Part shown: piece by piece, positions 52,729 through 61,685 of the stretch | How the letters are laid out: every line of letters begins with the position of its first letter | Position numbering within the stretch: position 1 is the stretch's first letter | Assembly (NCBI RefSeq): GCF_006715165.1 | Contig: NZ_VFMS01000001.1 | Coordinates: 1,674,001-1,738,000, forward strand | Source of the DNA: Arthrobacter sp. SLBN-122 | Lineage (GTDB): Bacteria > Actinomycetota > Actinomycetes > Actinomycetales > Micrococcaceae | Reading direction: 5' to 3' | DNA length: 64,000 nt | Made by a program: the position numbers and the translations under genes | Notes under the pieces: generated by a model | Database searches by the model: none | Told to the model about the DNA's origin: nothing | The model's input: the letters and a program-made list of their open reading frames with translations, nothing else

Positions 52729-54393
52729 ATGTCCAAAGCCACTGCCGCGCCCCGCGCCGGAGAAGTCCTGACGCAACGCCAGATCGTCACCGTCATGGTG
52801 GGCCTGATGCTGGGCATGTTCCTGGCATCCCTTGACCAGACCATCGTCTCCACCTCCATCTACACCATCGCCAATGACCTGGACGGGCTCTCCCTGCAGG
52901 CATGGGCCACCACGGCGTACCTGATCACCTCCACCGTCAGCACGCCGCTGTACGGCAAGCTGAGCGATATCTTTGGACGCCGCCCGCTCTACCTGACGGC
53001 CATCGTCGTCTTCCTGGTGGGCTCGCTGTACGCTGGCTCCGTTCACTCGATGACCGAACTCGCTGTCGCCCGCGGCATCCAGGGCCTGGGCGCCGGCGGG
53101 CTGCTGGCCCTGGCGCTGACCATCATCGGCGACATTGTCTCGCTCAAGGACCGCGCCAAATTCCAGGGCTACTTCATGTCCGTGTTCGGCATCTCCTCGG
53201 TGCTGGGCCCGGTGGTGGGCGGTGCATTCGCCGGTTCCTCGAACATCCTGGGCTTCGATGGCTGGCGCTGGGTCTTCTTCATCAACATCCCCATTGGCCT
53301 GGCCGCCCTGACGGTGGTGTTCCTGTTCCTGCACCTGCCGGCGAAGCACCTGAAGCAAAAGATCGACTACTGGGGCGCCGCCGCCATCACCGTGGCCATT
53401 GTTCCGCTCCTCCTGGTGGCTGAACAGGGCCGCACCTGGGGCTGGACCTCCGTGAACTCCTTCCTCTGCTACGGCCTGGGCGTGGTGGGCATTGCCTGGT
53501 TCCTGCTGGCTGAAAGGCGTGCCGGCGACTACGCCCTGATTCCCCTGCGGCTCTTCCATAACGTCACGTTCGGGCTGTCCTCGCTGCTGAACTTCATCAT
53601 CGGCATCGGCATGTTCGGCGCCATCGCGATGCTCCCGATGTACCTCCAACTGGTCAAGGGACTCACCCCCACCGAGGCCGGCCTGATGATGATCACCTTC
53701 ACCGTGGGCATCCTGTTCGGCTCCATTACGGCAGGCCGCACCATCTCGGCCTCCGGCACGTTCCGCATCTTCCCCATCATGGGCACCGGCATCCTGACCG
53801 CGGCCGCCCTGGTGATGGGCTTCTCCCTGGCAGTGGACACCGAACTCTGGGTTCCCGGCCTGATCGCCGTGTTCTTCGGCGTGGGCCTGGGCTTCTGCAT
53901 GCAGCCGCTCACCCTGGCCATGCAGACCTCGGTGCCGCCGCGGGACATGGGCGTGGGCACCTCCTCCGCAGCCTTCTTCCGCTCCATGGGCGGCGCCGTG
54001 GGCACCGCCGTCTTCATCTCCATGCTCTTCAGCCTGGCTGCCGGCCGGATCGCCGACGGCATGAAGACCGCCGCCACCGATCCCGCCTACCTGGCCGTCC
54101 TCAAGGACCCTGCCGTCGCGTCGGACCCCGCCAACGCCAAGCTGTATGAATTCTTCAGGAACGGCGCCTCCAACGACTCCCTGAACGACACGAGCTGGCT
54201 GCACACCGCCAACAGCACGCTGACCAGGCCCATCACCGAGGGCTTCGCCACGTCCATCGACACCGTGATGCTGACGGCGGCGGCGCTCACCGGCCTGGCG
54301 TTCCTCATCAGCTTTGCCCTTCCCCGGAAGAAGCTGACCGACCAGAAGGCATCCCCGCAGGACAGGGACAGCATGGAGATTCCGGCGCACTAA
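52729..54393 (+). CDS. DHA2-family (EmrB/QacA-like) multidrug MFS transporter
   Basis: 554 aa, 14 predicted helices. The first helix has L-A-S-L-D-Q-T-I-V-S-T (family motif D1), then the loop G-K-L-S-D-I-F-G-R-R-P and antiporter motif C, V-L-G-P-V-V-G-G-A-F. A large extracytoplasmic loop before the last helix (about residues 440-510) and a charged C-terminus follow. Proton-driven drug or solute export. Regulator not adjacent; a small palindrome at the promoter suggests repression. Confidence 0.9.
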   Translation: MSKATAAPRAGEVLTQRQIVTVMVGLMLGMFLASLDQTIVSTSIYTIANDLDGLSLQAWATTAYLITSTVSTPLYGKLSDIFGRRPLYLTAIVVFLVGSLYAGSVHSMTELAVARGIQGLGAGGLLALALTIIGDIVSLKDRAKFQGYFMSVFGISSVLGPVVGGAFAGSSNILGFDGWRWVFFINIPIGLAALTVVFLFLHLPAKHLKQKIDYWGAAAITVAIVPLLLVAEQGRTWGWTSVNSFLCYGLGVVGIAWFLLAERRAGDYALIPLRLFHNVTFGLSSLLNFIIGIGMFGAIAMLPMYLQLVKGLTPTEAGLMMITFTVGILFGSITAGRTISASGTFRIFPIMGTGILTAAALVMGFSLAVDTELWVPGLIAVFFGVGLGFCMQPLTLAMQTSVPPRDMGVGTSSAAFFRSMGGAVGTAVFISMLFSLAAGRIADGMKTAATDPAYLAVLKDPAVASDPANAKLYEFFRNGASNDSLNDTSWLHTANSTLTRPITEGFATSIDTVMLTAAALTGLAFLISFALPRKKLTDQKASPQDRDSMEIPAH

Positions 54394-54411
54394 CCCGGAA
54401 GCGCATGGTTG

Positions 54412-54447
54412 GGACGACGACGGCGGCACGGCCCGCCGTCGTCGTCC
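54412..54447 (+). terminator. Hairpin terminator of the DHA2 transporter gene
   Basis: GGACGACGACGGCGG-cacggc-CCGCCGTCGTCGTCC, a perfect 15-bp stem with a 6-nt loop, 18 bp after the stop. Confidence 0.85.
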
Positions 54448-54593
54448 TGCGTTTAAGGGGCAACAGGCGCCAAGTGGAACCTCGGGCGGTGACGTGCCAC
54501 ACTGTTTAGCGCGTGTGCGCCGGCCCCTCTGGCCGGTACCGCAGCCGACGACGTCCGCACCGCATCCATAAACCCCCAAACCCAGGGAGAACC

Positions 54594-56030
54594 ATGCCCA
54601 CTGCACAGGAGCAGACCACAACCGGGATACCGCGGCGGGTGATCTGGCTGGCGCTCGCGGGGGCGGTGGGCGGATTCCTCTTCGGCTTCGACTCATCAGT
54701 GGTCAACGGAGCCGTGGACGCTCTGAAGGAGGAGTTTGCGCTCTCCGAGGCCGTCACGGGCTTCGCTGTGGCCATCGCCCTGCTGGGCTGCGCAGCCGGC
54801 GCCTTCCTGGCCGGCAAGGTGGCAGACCGCTACGGCCGCATCCCGGCCATGAAGCTGGGCGCCCTGCTCTTCCTGGTCAGCGCCGTGGGCACCGGCTTTT
54901 GCTTCGGAGTGTGGGACCTGATCTTCTGGCGCCTGGTGGGCGGCCTGGGCATCGGGTTGGCCTCTGTCATCGCCCCTGCCTACATCTCCGAAATTTCGCC
55001 GCGGAAGGTGCGCGGACGCCTGGCGTCGCTGCAGCAGCTGGCCATCACCACGGGTATCTTCGCCGCGCTGCTGTCCGACGCGCTCCTGGCCACCAGTGCC
55101 GGCGGCGCGGACCAGGCCTTCTGGCTGGGCATTGAATCATGGCGCTGGATGTTCCTGGCCGCGGCCGTCCCGGCCGTCGTTTACGGCTGGGTTGCCTTCA
55201 CCCTGCCCGAGTCCCCGCGGTTCCTGGTGTTCCAGGGCAAGGAGGACCAGGCCCGGAAGGTCTTCGAGTCCATCGCGCCCTCGGAGGATGCCGACCGCCA
55301 CATCCGGGATATCCGCGAAGCCATCGAGGAAGACAAGCTGGCCGGCCAGAAGGGGTCCCTCCGCGGCAGGACGTTCGGCCTCCAGGCTGTGGTCTGGGTG
55401 GGCATCACGCTGTCGGTCCTGCAACAGTTCGTGGGCATCAACGTGATCTTCTACTACTCCACCACCCTATGGAAGGCCGTAGGGTTCCAGGAGAAGGACT
55501 CCCTGGCCATCTCGGTGGCAACCTCCATCACCAACATCCTGGTCACCCTGGTAGCCATCGCCCTGGTGGACCGGGTGGGCCGCCGGCCCATCCTGCTGGC
55601 CGGATCCGTGGGCATGGCCGTGTCCCTGGGCGCCATGGCCCTGGCCTTTTCCTCGGCAACGGGCAGCGGCGAGGACATCAGCCTGCCGGGCGCGTGGGGT
55701 CCCGTGGCCCTGGTGGCCGCGAACATCTTCGTGGTCAGCTTTGGCGCGTCCTGGGGGCCGCTGGTCTGGGTCCTCCTGGGCGAGATCTTCCCGTCCAGGA
55801 TCCGTGCCCGGGCGCTGGGCCTTGCCGCTGCGGCGCAGTGGGTGGCCAACTTCGCGATCACCCTCAGCTTCCCGGTCATGGCCGCGGCTTCACTGCCGCT
55901 GACCTATGCCATGTACGCCCTGTTCGCTGCGGCGTCCTTCTTCTTCGTCATGTTCAAGGTCCCTGAGACCAACGGCATGTCCCTGGAGCAGGCGGAGACG
56001 CTGTTCGTGCCCAAGGGTTCAGCAAAGTAA
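54594..56030 (+). CDS. Sugar:proton symporter (MFS sugar porter)
   Basis: 478 aa from the ATG at 54594 with AGGGAGA 5 bases upstream; the open frame to 54513 crosses the non-coding leader. Sugar-porter marks: G-G-F-L-F-G-F-D-S-S-V-V-N-G, D-R-Y-G-R-I, the loop 6-7 P-E-S-P-R-F-L, Q-Q-F-V-G-I-N-V-I-F-Y-Y-S, and P-E-T-N-G at the end. This is the XylE/GLUT family, importing xylose, glucose, inositol or similar with protons. No catabolic genes adjoin it. Confidence 0.92.
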   Translation: MPTAQEQTTTGIPRRVIWLALAGAVGGFLFGFDSSVVNGAVDALKEEFALSEAVTGFAVAIALLGCAAGAFLAGKVADRYGRIPAMKLGALLFLVSAVGTGFCFGVWDLIFWRLVGGLGIGLASVIAPAYISEISPRKVRGRLASLQQLAITTGIFAALLSDALLATSAGGADQAFWLGIESWRWMFLAAAVPAVVYGWVAFTLPESPRFLVFQGKEDQARKVFESIAPSEDADRHIRDIREAIEEDKLAGQKGSLRGRTFGLQAVVWVGITLSVLQQFVGINVIFYYSTTLWKAVGFQEKDSLAISVATSITNILVTLVAIALVDRVGRRPILLAGSVGMAVSLGAMALAFSSATGSGEDISLPGAWGPVALVAANIFVVSFGASWGPLVWVLLGEIFPSRIRARALGLAAAAQWVANFAITLSFPVMAAASLPLTYAMYALFAAASFFFVMFKVPETNGMSLEQAETLFVPKGSAK

Positions 56031-56084
56031 CGGCCCATCACTTTTGGCGGCTTCCCCCCGGGACGCCCCATCAGCTTTCGCAGG

Positions 56085-56133
56085 AAAACAACAAACCCTC
56101 CATCACATGGCGTGATGGAGGGTTTGCTGTTTT
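56085..56133. terminator. Bidirectional hairpin terminator
   Basis: AAAACAACAAACCCTCCATCAC and GTGATGGAGGGTTTGCTGTTTT form a 22-bp stem with one mismatch around a 5-nt loop, with A/T tracts at both ends. It serves the two convergent transporter genes. Confidence 0.9.
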
Positions 56134-56141
56134 GCGGCTTC

Positions 56142-57368
56142 CTACACGACGTGCGGCTCGTGCGAGGACAGGTAGGCGCGGCCGCCGAATGCCACCAGGA
56201 TGGCGATGGCCATGGCCACCGCCCCGGCAAAGAACGGAACCTGGGGGCCAAAGTGCTCACCGAGCTGTGCCGCCGCGAACGGGGCCAGGGCGCCGCCCAT
56301 CCAGCGGACGAAGTTGTAGCCGGAGGAAGCCACCGGCCGCGGCGAATCAGAGACGCCCATGGCCAGTTCCGTATAAATGGTGTTGTTGATGCCCAGCAGC
56401 GCACCGGCAGCAATGACCAGGACGACGACGGCCGGCACCGAGTGCCCCGCCGCGAGTCCCAGCCCGGCCAGGTCCAGCATGAGGACGAACAGCGTACCGG
56501 TCAGTACCTTGACGGCGCCGAAGCGGCTCTGCAGGACCGGCGCAACGAAGACGGAGAAGACGGCCACGGCCACACCCCAGCCGAAGAAGACACCGCCGAT
56601 GCCGTAGGCGTCCATGCCCAGGATGAACGGGGTGAAAGCCAGGATGGTGAAGAAGCCGTAGTTGTAGAACAAGCCGCTTGCCGCCGTCGTCCGCAGTCCC
56701 TTGTGGCCCAGCGCCAGCAGGGGGTCCCGCAAGCGAACCTTGCGCTCCGGCAGGGGCGTTTTGGGCAGGAGCGCGATCAGGGCAATGAAGGCGGCGGCCA
56801 TCAGGACCGCGGCGCCGAAGAACGGTGCGCGCCACTGCCAGCCGCCCAGGAGGGCGCCCAGCAGCGGGCCGAGCGAGATGCCCAGGCCCAGGGCGGCTTC
56901 GTAGAGGATGATTGCGGTGCCGGCGCCGCCGCTGGCCACGCCCACGATCACGGCGAGCGCGGTGGCGACGAACAGGGCGTTGCCCAGCCCCCAGCCGGCC
57001 CGGAAGCCCACCAGTTCACTGACGCTGCCGGACAGCCCGGACAGCGAGGAGAAGACCACGATGACGGCCAGTCCGATCAGCAGCGTCCGCTTGCCGCCGA
57101 TCCTGGAGGAGACAAACCCGGTGATCAGCATGGCCAGCGCGGTGACCAGGAAGTAGCTGGTGAAGAGCAGGGACACCTGGCTGGGGCTGGCGTCCAGGTT
57201 GGTGGCGATGGCCGGGAGGATGGGGTCCACCAGCCCGATGCCCATGAAAGCGAACACTGCGGCGAGGGCGGTGGCCCATACCGCCTTTGGCTGCTTGAGG
57301 AACGAGGCCTTTTCGGCCTTCAAGGTTGTTTCTGGTGCTTGCAGGGTTTCTGCGAGCTGGCCGTCCAT
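56142..57368 (-). CDS. MFS transporter (DHA1-like)
   Basis: 408 aa, 12 predicted helices, with a 30-residue hydrophilic N-terminus. Helix 1 has F-A-F-M-G-I-G-L-V-D-P-I-L-P-A-I, then G-F-V-S-S-R-I-G-G-K-R as loop 2-3 motif. Middle regions are Gly/Ala-rich with L-G-P-L-L-G-A-L-L-G-G (motif C of antiporters). A MarR gene lies 33 bp upstream on the same strand, so it is probably a MarR-controlled efflux pump. Confidence 0.88.
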   Translation of the reverse strand: MDGQLAETLQAPETTLKAEKASFLKQPKAVWATALAAVFAFMGIGLVDPILPAIATNLDASPSQVSLLFTSYFLVTALAMLITGFVSSRIGGKRTLLIGLAVIVVFSSLSGLSGSVSELVGFRAGWGLGNALFVATALAVIVGVASGGAGTAIILYEAALGLGISLGPLLGALLGGWQWRAPFFGAAVLMAAAFIALIALLPKTPLPERKVRLRDPLLALGHKGLRTTAASGLFYNYGFFTILAFTPFILGMDAYGIGGVFFGWGVAVAVFSVFVAPVLQSRFGAVKVLTGTLFVLMLDLAGLGLAAGHSVPAVVVLVIAAGALLGINNTIYTELAMGVSDSPRPVASSGYNFVRWMGGALAPFAAAQLGEHFGPQVPFFAGAVAMAIAILVAFGGRAYLSSHEPHVV

Positions 57369-57401
57369 GGAGGGTTCTCCTAAGTTCGTGGCTGGTTCAG
57401 T

Positions 57402-57842
57402 TCAGTTCTGGAGGGAGGCGTTGATTTTGTCGATGACCGGCAGGGCCGCAGCCAGGGCTTTGCGGTCCTGGTCGGTGAGCGTGCCAAGGATCCCGGCCAT
57501 CACCTGGTTGCGGCGCCGGTTCGCGGAGTCGACGGCGGCGCGGCCTTCGTCAGTCAGGATCACCCGGACAGCGCGGGAGTCCGCCGGGTCCGGCTCGCGG
57601 CGGGCCAGACCCGCGCGCTCGAGTTTGATGATCTGTTCCGTGGCACTGGGCACGCGGACTCCGAGGTTCCGGGCAATCTCACCGACGCGCTGGCCCTCGC
57701 CCAGCATCATCTTGAGGGTGCTGAGCTGGGACGCACTGAGTTCGCCGTCCGCGTCGAGGCGGCGGACCAGGTACACGCTGTGGCGCAGGGCTTCGCGGAA
57801 GCCGCTGGCAAGTTCCTGCAGTTGGGAGTCGTCGTCATTCAT
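57402..57842 (-). CDS. MarR-family regulator of the efflux gene
   Basis: 146 aa from the ATG at 57842; the open frame to 57860 runs into the operator. Winged helix: L-S-T-L-K-M-M-L-G-E-G-Q-R-V-G-E-I-A-R-N-L-G-V-R-V-P-S-A-T-E-Q-I-I-K is the recognition region, and R-R-E-P-D-P-A-D-S-R-A-V-R-V-I-L is the wing. Two palindromes directly before the start are likely autoregulatory. It forms a two-gene operon with the MFS transporter. Confidence 0.92.
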   Translation of the reverse strand: MNDDDSQLQELASGFREALRHSVYLVRRLDADGELSASQLSTLKMMLGEGQRVGEIARNLGVRVPSATEQIIKLERAGLARREPDPADSRAVRVILTDEGRAAVDSANRRRNQVMAGILGTLTDQDRKALAAALPVIDKINASLQN

Positions 57843-57875
57843 TGTTAGGTAGCCTAACATTTAGGGTACCTAACA
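57843..57875. promoter_or_regulatory. Tandem MarR operators (TGTTAGG-N3-CCTAACA)
   Basis: TGTTAGG-TAG-CCTAACA (57843-57859) is perfect; ATTTAGG-GTA-CCTAACA (57859-57875) keeps one perfect arm and five of seven in the other. The sites share one base and are spaced 16 bp centre to centre, next to the start codon. Confidence 0.85.
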
Positions 57876-57884
57876 TGCAAGGGG

Positions 57885-58222
57885 TTAGAGCGCCAGTTTC
57901 ATGCCCACGTGGCTGGCGTCAAAGCCCAGCTGCTCATAGAACCGATGGGCCGCGGTGCGGCTCTTGTGGGTAGTCAGCTGCATCAGGCGGGTGCTGACAG
58001 TTCGCACACCAGCAGCAGGTGGGACGGATCGGCCTCGATCGCCGCGAAGGCGCGCTCGTAGGGCTCCATGTCCATGGCTGCTTCGCGGCCGGCGCCCAGG
58101 GCATCGTCCGCCAGCAGGCGCACCATGGCGGGCAGGTCGGCGTGGTTGGCATGGCGGAGCCGGAAAGTCCCGCCGTGGACGTCGGCGGTGAGCAAGGCGG
58201 CGGCATCCGTATTCTGGTTCAC
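57885..58222 (-). pseudogene. GNAT acetyltransferase remnant with internal deletion and frameshift
   Basis: The 5' part starts at a GTG (58222) and gives a normal GNAT N-terminus: F-R-L-R-H-A-N-H-A-D-L-P-A-M-V-R-L-L-A-D-D up to L-L-L-V-C-E-L, then stops at 57983. The 3' part is in another frame (57885 to about 58000): Q-L-T-T-H-K-S-R-T-A-A-H-R-F-Y-E-Q-L-G-F, the normal GNAT C-terminus. The 60-65 residues that should lie between, including the acetyl-CoA-binding motif A (R-x-x-G-x-G/A), are missing. The join is near 57990. A neat deletion-frameshift inactivation, probably recent since both ends remain well conserved. Confidence 0.8.
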
Positions 58223-58308
58223 CCGCCCAGCCTTGCACAGGATCTGCGCGGGGGTTGGGGAAAAACGCGTCAAAGGTGAGGGGGCGTTGGCTGAGGCGCA
58301 GCAAAAAG

Positions 58309-58358
58309 GACGCCGCCGGCACCCCGCCACTGGAATGCAAGTGGTGGGTGCCGGCGTC
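58309..58358 (-). terminator. Terminator of the mannitol operon
   Basis: GCCGGCACC pairs with GGTGCCGGC, extended by GACGCC/GGCGTC with a small bulge and CCACT/AGTGG near the loop. On the minus strand it is followed by CCTTTTTGC, a real T-tract. Confidence 0.85.
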
Positions 58359-58374
58359 GTTGTGCAGGCGCGGA

Positions 58375-59550
58375 TCAGGTGATGCTTTGGGCGGGGGTGT
58401 CGGCCATTTCCGCCTGCCGCTCCTCCACAAGGGTGGCAACGGCGGCGAACAGCGGGTGGCCAGGCGCCAGCCCTGTGATCCTTTCGGTGGCATCGGCGGG
58501 GCTGGTCGATGCCAGGATGCCGGCAAGCTCGGTGGCCTCGGCATCAGCGGGGTCATTGAACCGGAGGGCTGCCGCGATGGCACCGAGCAGGGCTTCCGGC
58601 ACCATGCCGCGTTCTGCCAGTTCGGCGGCCGGGCCGATGAAGCGCTCGTTCCGGCTCAGCTTCCGCAGCGGAGCCCGCCCTACGCGGTTGACGGTGTCCG
58701 GCAGGTACGGGTTGGAGAACCTGACCAGGATCTTCTGGACATAGGCTTCCTGATCGTCGTTGCTGAACCCGTGCTTGGCCACCAGGAGCTGCTTGGTTTC
58801 CTCCAGCACGGCCCGGACGTCCTCGGCCACGTCCTGGTCCGCCATGGCGTCGGAGATCTTCTCCAGGCCCGCCTCGAACCCGAAGTAGGCCGCCGACGCG
58901 TGGCCGGTGTTCACCGTGAACAGCTTCCGCTCGATGTAGGGCGAGAGGTCATCCACGAACGTGGCGCCGGGGATCGCGGGAGCTGCGTCACCGAAGGCAG
59001 TGCGGTCGATGACCCATTCGTAAAAGGTCTCCACGGTGACGTCCAGGCCCTGCCCGGCTTCCTGGTTGGGCACGATCCGGTCTACCGCCGTGTTGGCGAA
59101 CACCGCCTTGCCGTCCAGGGCTGCGGCGGTGGCTCCGGGCTGGGCCGCCACCTCCTTGGCCAGGATGTCCGTGGCATTGATCGCGTTCTCGCAGGCCATC
59201 ACCTGCAGGGGCGCCCGGCCGGGTTCCCTGGCAACGATGCCCTTGGCGATCACAGGGGCCACGAACTTCAGGATGTGCGGACCCACCGCGGTGGTGACGA
59301 TGTCCGCCGCGGCGATCTCGGAGACCAGTTCCGCTTCCTGGGCGTTGGAGTTCAGCGCCCGGAAGTTGTCCACGGTCCGCACGGCGGGGTTCTCCCCCAC
59401 CTCGTGCACGGCATAGCTGTCCGCTTCCTTGAGCCGGTTGATCAGGTCCTCGGCCACGTCCGCGAACACCACTTCGTAGCCGGCGTCATGCAGGAGCAGC
59501 CCCACAAATCCGCGGCCGATGTTGCCGGCCCCAAAATGTACTGCCTTCAC
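58375..59550 (-). CDS. mtlD: Mannitol-1-phosphate 5-dehydrogenase
   Basis: 391 aa from a GTG at 59550, which overlaps the last base of the EIICBA stop. N-terminal M-K-A-V-H-F-G-A-G-N-I-G-R-G-F-V-G is the polyol dehydrogenase NAD motif typical of MtlD. A later L-F-T-V-N-T-G-H-A-S-A-A-Y-F-G (about residue 212) holds the catalytic region. It oxidises mannitol-1-P to fructose-6-P after uptake by the adjacent PTS. Last gene of the operon. Confidence 0.95.
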   Translation of the reverse strand: MKAVHFGAGNIGRGFVGLLLHDAGYEVVFADVAEDLINRLKEADSYAVHEVGENPAVRTVDNFRALNSNAQEAELVSEIAAADIVTTAVGPHILKFVAPVIAKGIVAREPGRAPLQVMACENAINATDILAKEVAAQPGATAAALDGKAVFANTAVDRIVPNQEAGQGLDVTVETFYEWVIDRTAFGDAAPAIPGATFVDDLSPYIERKLFTVNTGHASAAYFGFEAGLEKISDAMADQDVAEDVRAVLEETKQLLVAKHGFSNDDQEAYVQKILVRFSNPYLPDTVNRVGRAPLRKLSRNERFIGPAAELAERGMVPEALLGAIAAALRFNDPADAEATELAGILASTSPADATERITGLAPGHPLFAAVATLVEERQAEMADTPAQSIT

Positions 59551-61598
59551 TATGCGTTGACCTTCCCGAAGAGTTCCAGGACTTCATCCTCGGACGTGGC
59601 GGCCTCCAGCCGGGCAACCTGTTCCTTGTTCGTGAAGACCTTGGCGATGGAGGACAGGATGTGCAGGTGCTCGTTGTTGATGCCGGCAACGCCCACCACG
59701 AACTTGACCTGCTTGCCGTTCCAGTCAATGCCGTCCGGGTAGCGGATCACGGACACGGCCGACTTGCGGATGTGGTCCTTGGCGGCGTTGGTGCCGTGCG
59801 GGATGGCCAGGAAGCTGCCCATGTAGGTGGACACGGATTCTTCCCGCTCGTGCATGGCGGCGATGTAGCCCTCATCCACAGCTCCGCGGGCCAGCAGCAG
59901 CCGGCCGGCTTCGTCAATTGCGGCGTCACGGGTGGTGGCCGAACCGCGCATGACCACGCTCTCGCGGGCCAGGATGTCGGAGCTTCCGTTCGCGGAGGCT
60001 GCGGCGGCACCTGCTCCGGCAGGGGCTGCGTCCACCGGGGCATCGGCGGCGTGGGCGCCATGGGTGGTGCCGGCGTCGGACGTTCCACCCTCGGTGTTGC
60101 TCTCGCGGACCAGGTCCACGATCTCCTCATAGCGCGGGCTGCTCATGAAGTTGTCCACGGAGTAGTGGACGGCGCTGGAGGTGGCGGGCTTGGCCCGTTC
60201 GGTCAGGTCCTGGTGGGTGACCACGACGTCGTACGTGTCGCTCAGGTTCGCGATGGAGGCGTTGGTGACCTTGACGTCCGGGAAGCCGGCCGCCTTGATC
60301 TTGTTCCGCAGCACTGAGGCGCCCATGGCGCTGGAGCCCATGCCGGCGTCGCAGGCGAACACGATGTTGCGGACGGGGCCGGCCAGGACGCCCACTCCGC
60401 CGCGGCCTGAGGCGGCACCGGCGGAAGCCCCTGCACCGGTGAGGGTGGAGGACACTGAGCTCTTCTTGCCCTTCATGGCCTCCATGCGGGCGGTGGCGTC
60501 GCCCAGGTCGGCTTCGTCGCTGTGCTTGGTGGTCTTCATGATCACGGAGGCCACCAGGAAGGATGCCGTGGTGGCGAGCAGCACCGACAGGATCACGCCG
60601 AGGTAGCTGTCCCGGGACGTCTGGGCCAGCACCGCGAGGATGGATCCCGGGGCGGCAGGGGCAACGAGGCCTGCGCCGGTGACGGCCAGGGTGGCGATGC
60701 CGGTCATGCCGCCGGCGATGGCCGCCAGGATCAGCAGCGGGCGCATCAGCACGTACGGGAAGTAGATTTCGTGGATGCCGCCCAGGAAGTGGATGATCGC
60801 AGCACCGGGGGCCGATGCCTTGGCGGCGCCGCGGCCGAAGAACATGTAGGCAAGCAGGATGCCCAGGCCGGGGCCCGGGTTGGCCTCAAGCAGGAACAGG
60901 ATGGACTTGCCCTGGTCCAGCGACTGCTGGACGCCCAGCGGCGTGAGCACACCGTGGTTGATGGCGTTGTTGAGGAACAGCACCTTGGCAGGTTCGATGA
61001 AGATGCTGGTCAGCGGCAGGAGGCCGTTGTTGACCAGGAACTGCACCACGTTTCCGGCTGCGGTGCTGAAGGCGGTCACCAGCGGTGAAATTCCGAAGAA
61101 GCCGAGCATGGCGAGCAACGCGCCCCAAATGCCGGCGGAGAAGTTGTTGACCAGCATCTCGAAGCCGGGGCGGATCTTGCCGTCCCAGAGCATGTCGATC
61201 TTCTTCATGGTCCAGCCGCCCAGCGGGCCCATGATCATGGCGCCGATGAACATGGGGATGCCGGCACCGACGATCACGCCCATGGTGCCGATGGCTCCCA
61301 CCACGCCGCCGCGGACGTCATAGACGTTCTTGCCGCCGGTGTAGCCGATCAGCAGCGGCAGGAGGTACTTGATCATGGGGTCAACGAGGCCCAGGTTCTT
61401 CACGCCCGCGGCGTTGGTGCCGAAGCCGCCAAGCTCCGGAACCGGCAACCAGCCCTTCTCAATGAAGAGAGCGGTAATGAGGCCCCAGGCGATAAACGCC
61501 CCGATGTTGGGCATGATCATCCCGGACAGGAATGTCCCGAACTTCTGGACGTGCACGCGCGCGCTGGTGCGGGGTTTTGCAACTGTCTCTGTTGCCAT
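59550..61598 (-). CDS. mtlA: PTS mannitol transporter EIICBA
   Basis: 682 aa from the ATG at 61598, with AGGAA upstream; an earlier ATG at 61616 would add six residues. The EIIC membrane part is about residues 10-340 (F-G-T-F-L-S-G-M-I-M-P-N-I-G-A-F-I-A-W-G, G-G-I-H-E-I-Y-F-P-Y). EIIB has the phosphocysteine C416 in F-A-C-D-A-G-M-G-S-S. An Ala/Gly linker precedes EIIA, with phosphohistidine H601 in I-P-H-G-T-N. All three domains in one chain, as in E. coli MtlA. Imports and phosphorylates mannitol. Confidence 0.95.
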   Translation of the reverse strand: MATETVAKPRTSARVHVQKFGTFLSGMIMPNIGAFIAWGLITALFIEKGWLPVPELGGFGTNAAGVKNLGLVDPMIKYLLPLLIGYTGGKNVYDVRGGVVGAIGTMGVIVGAGIPMFIGAMIMGPLGGWTMKKIDMLWDGKIRPGFEMLVNNFSAGIWGALLAMLGFFGISPLVTAFSTAAGNVVQFLVNNGLLPLTSIFIEPAKVLFLNNAINHGVLTPLGVQQSLDQGKSILFLLEANPGPGLGILLAYMFFGRGAAKASAPGAAIIHFLGGIHEIYFPYVLMRPLLILAAIAGGMTGIATLAVTGAGLVAPAAPGSILAVLAQTSRDSYLGVILSVLLATTASFLVASVIMKTTKHSDEADLGDATARMEAMKGKKSSVSSTLTGAGASAGAASGRGGVGVLAGPVRNIVFACDAGMGSSAMGASVLRNKIKAAGFPDVKVTNASIANLSDTYDVVVTHQDLTERAKPATSSAVHYSVDNFMSSPRYEEIVDLVRESNTEGGTSDAGTTHGAHAADAPVDAAPAGAGAAAASANGSSDILARESVVMRGSATTRDAAIDEAGRLLLARGAVDEGYIAAMHEREESVSTYMGSFLAIPHGTNAAKDHIRKSAVSVIRYPDGIDWNGKQVKFVVGVAGINNEHLHILSSIAKVFTNKEQVARLEAATSEDEVLELFGKVNA

Positions 61599-61685
61599 GT
61601 GATTTCCTAACCTCATTCCTGCTGCTCCGCAGGAGTGGTCCGATGATTACGACGACGTACTGCTGGGTACTACGGGGTTGCGGGG

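Noticed and set aside
52489..54696. 735-codon minus-strand frame opposite the DHA2 transporter
   Set aside because: Antisense shadow that runs through the transporter, a terminator and the next leader.
57843..57875. Reading the TTAGG/CCTAA repeats as iron boxes
   Set aside because: The half-site spacing does not fit the 19-bp DtxR/IdeR consensus, and they lie directly at a MarR start codon, where MarR operators are expected.
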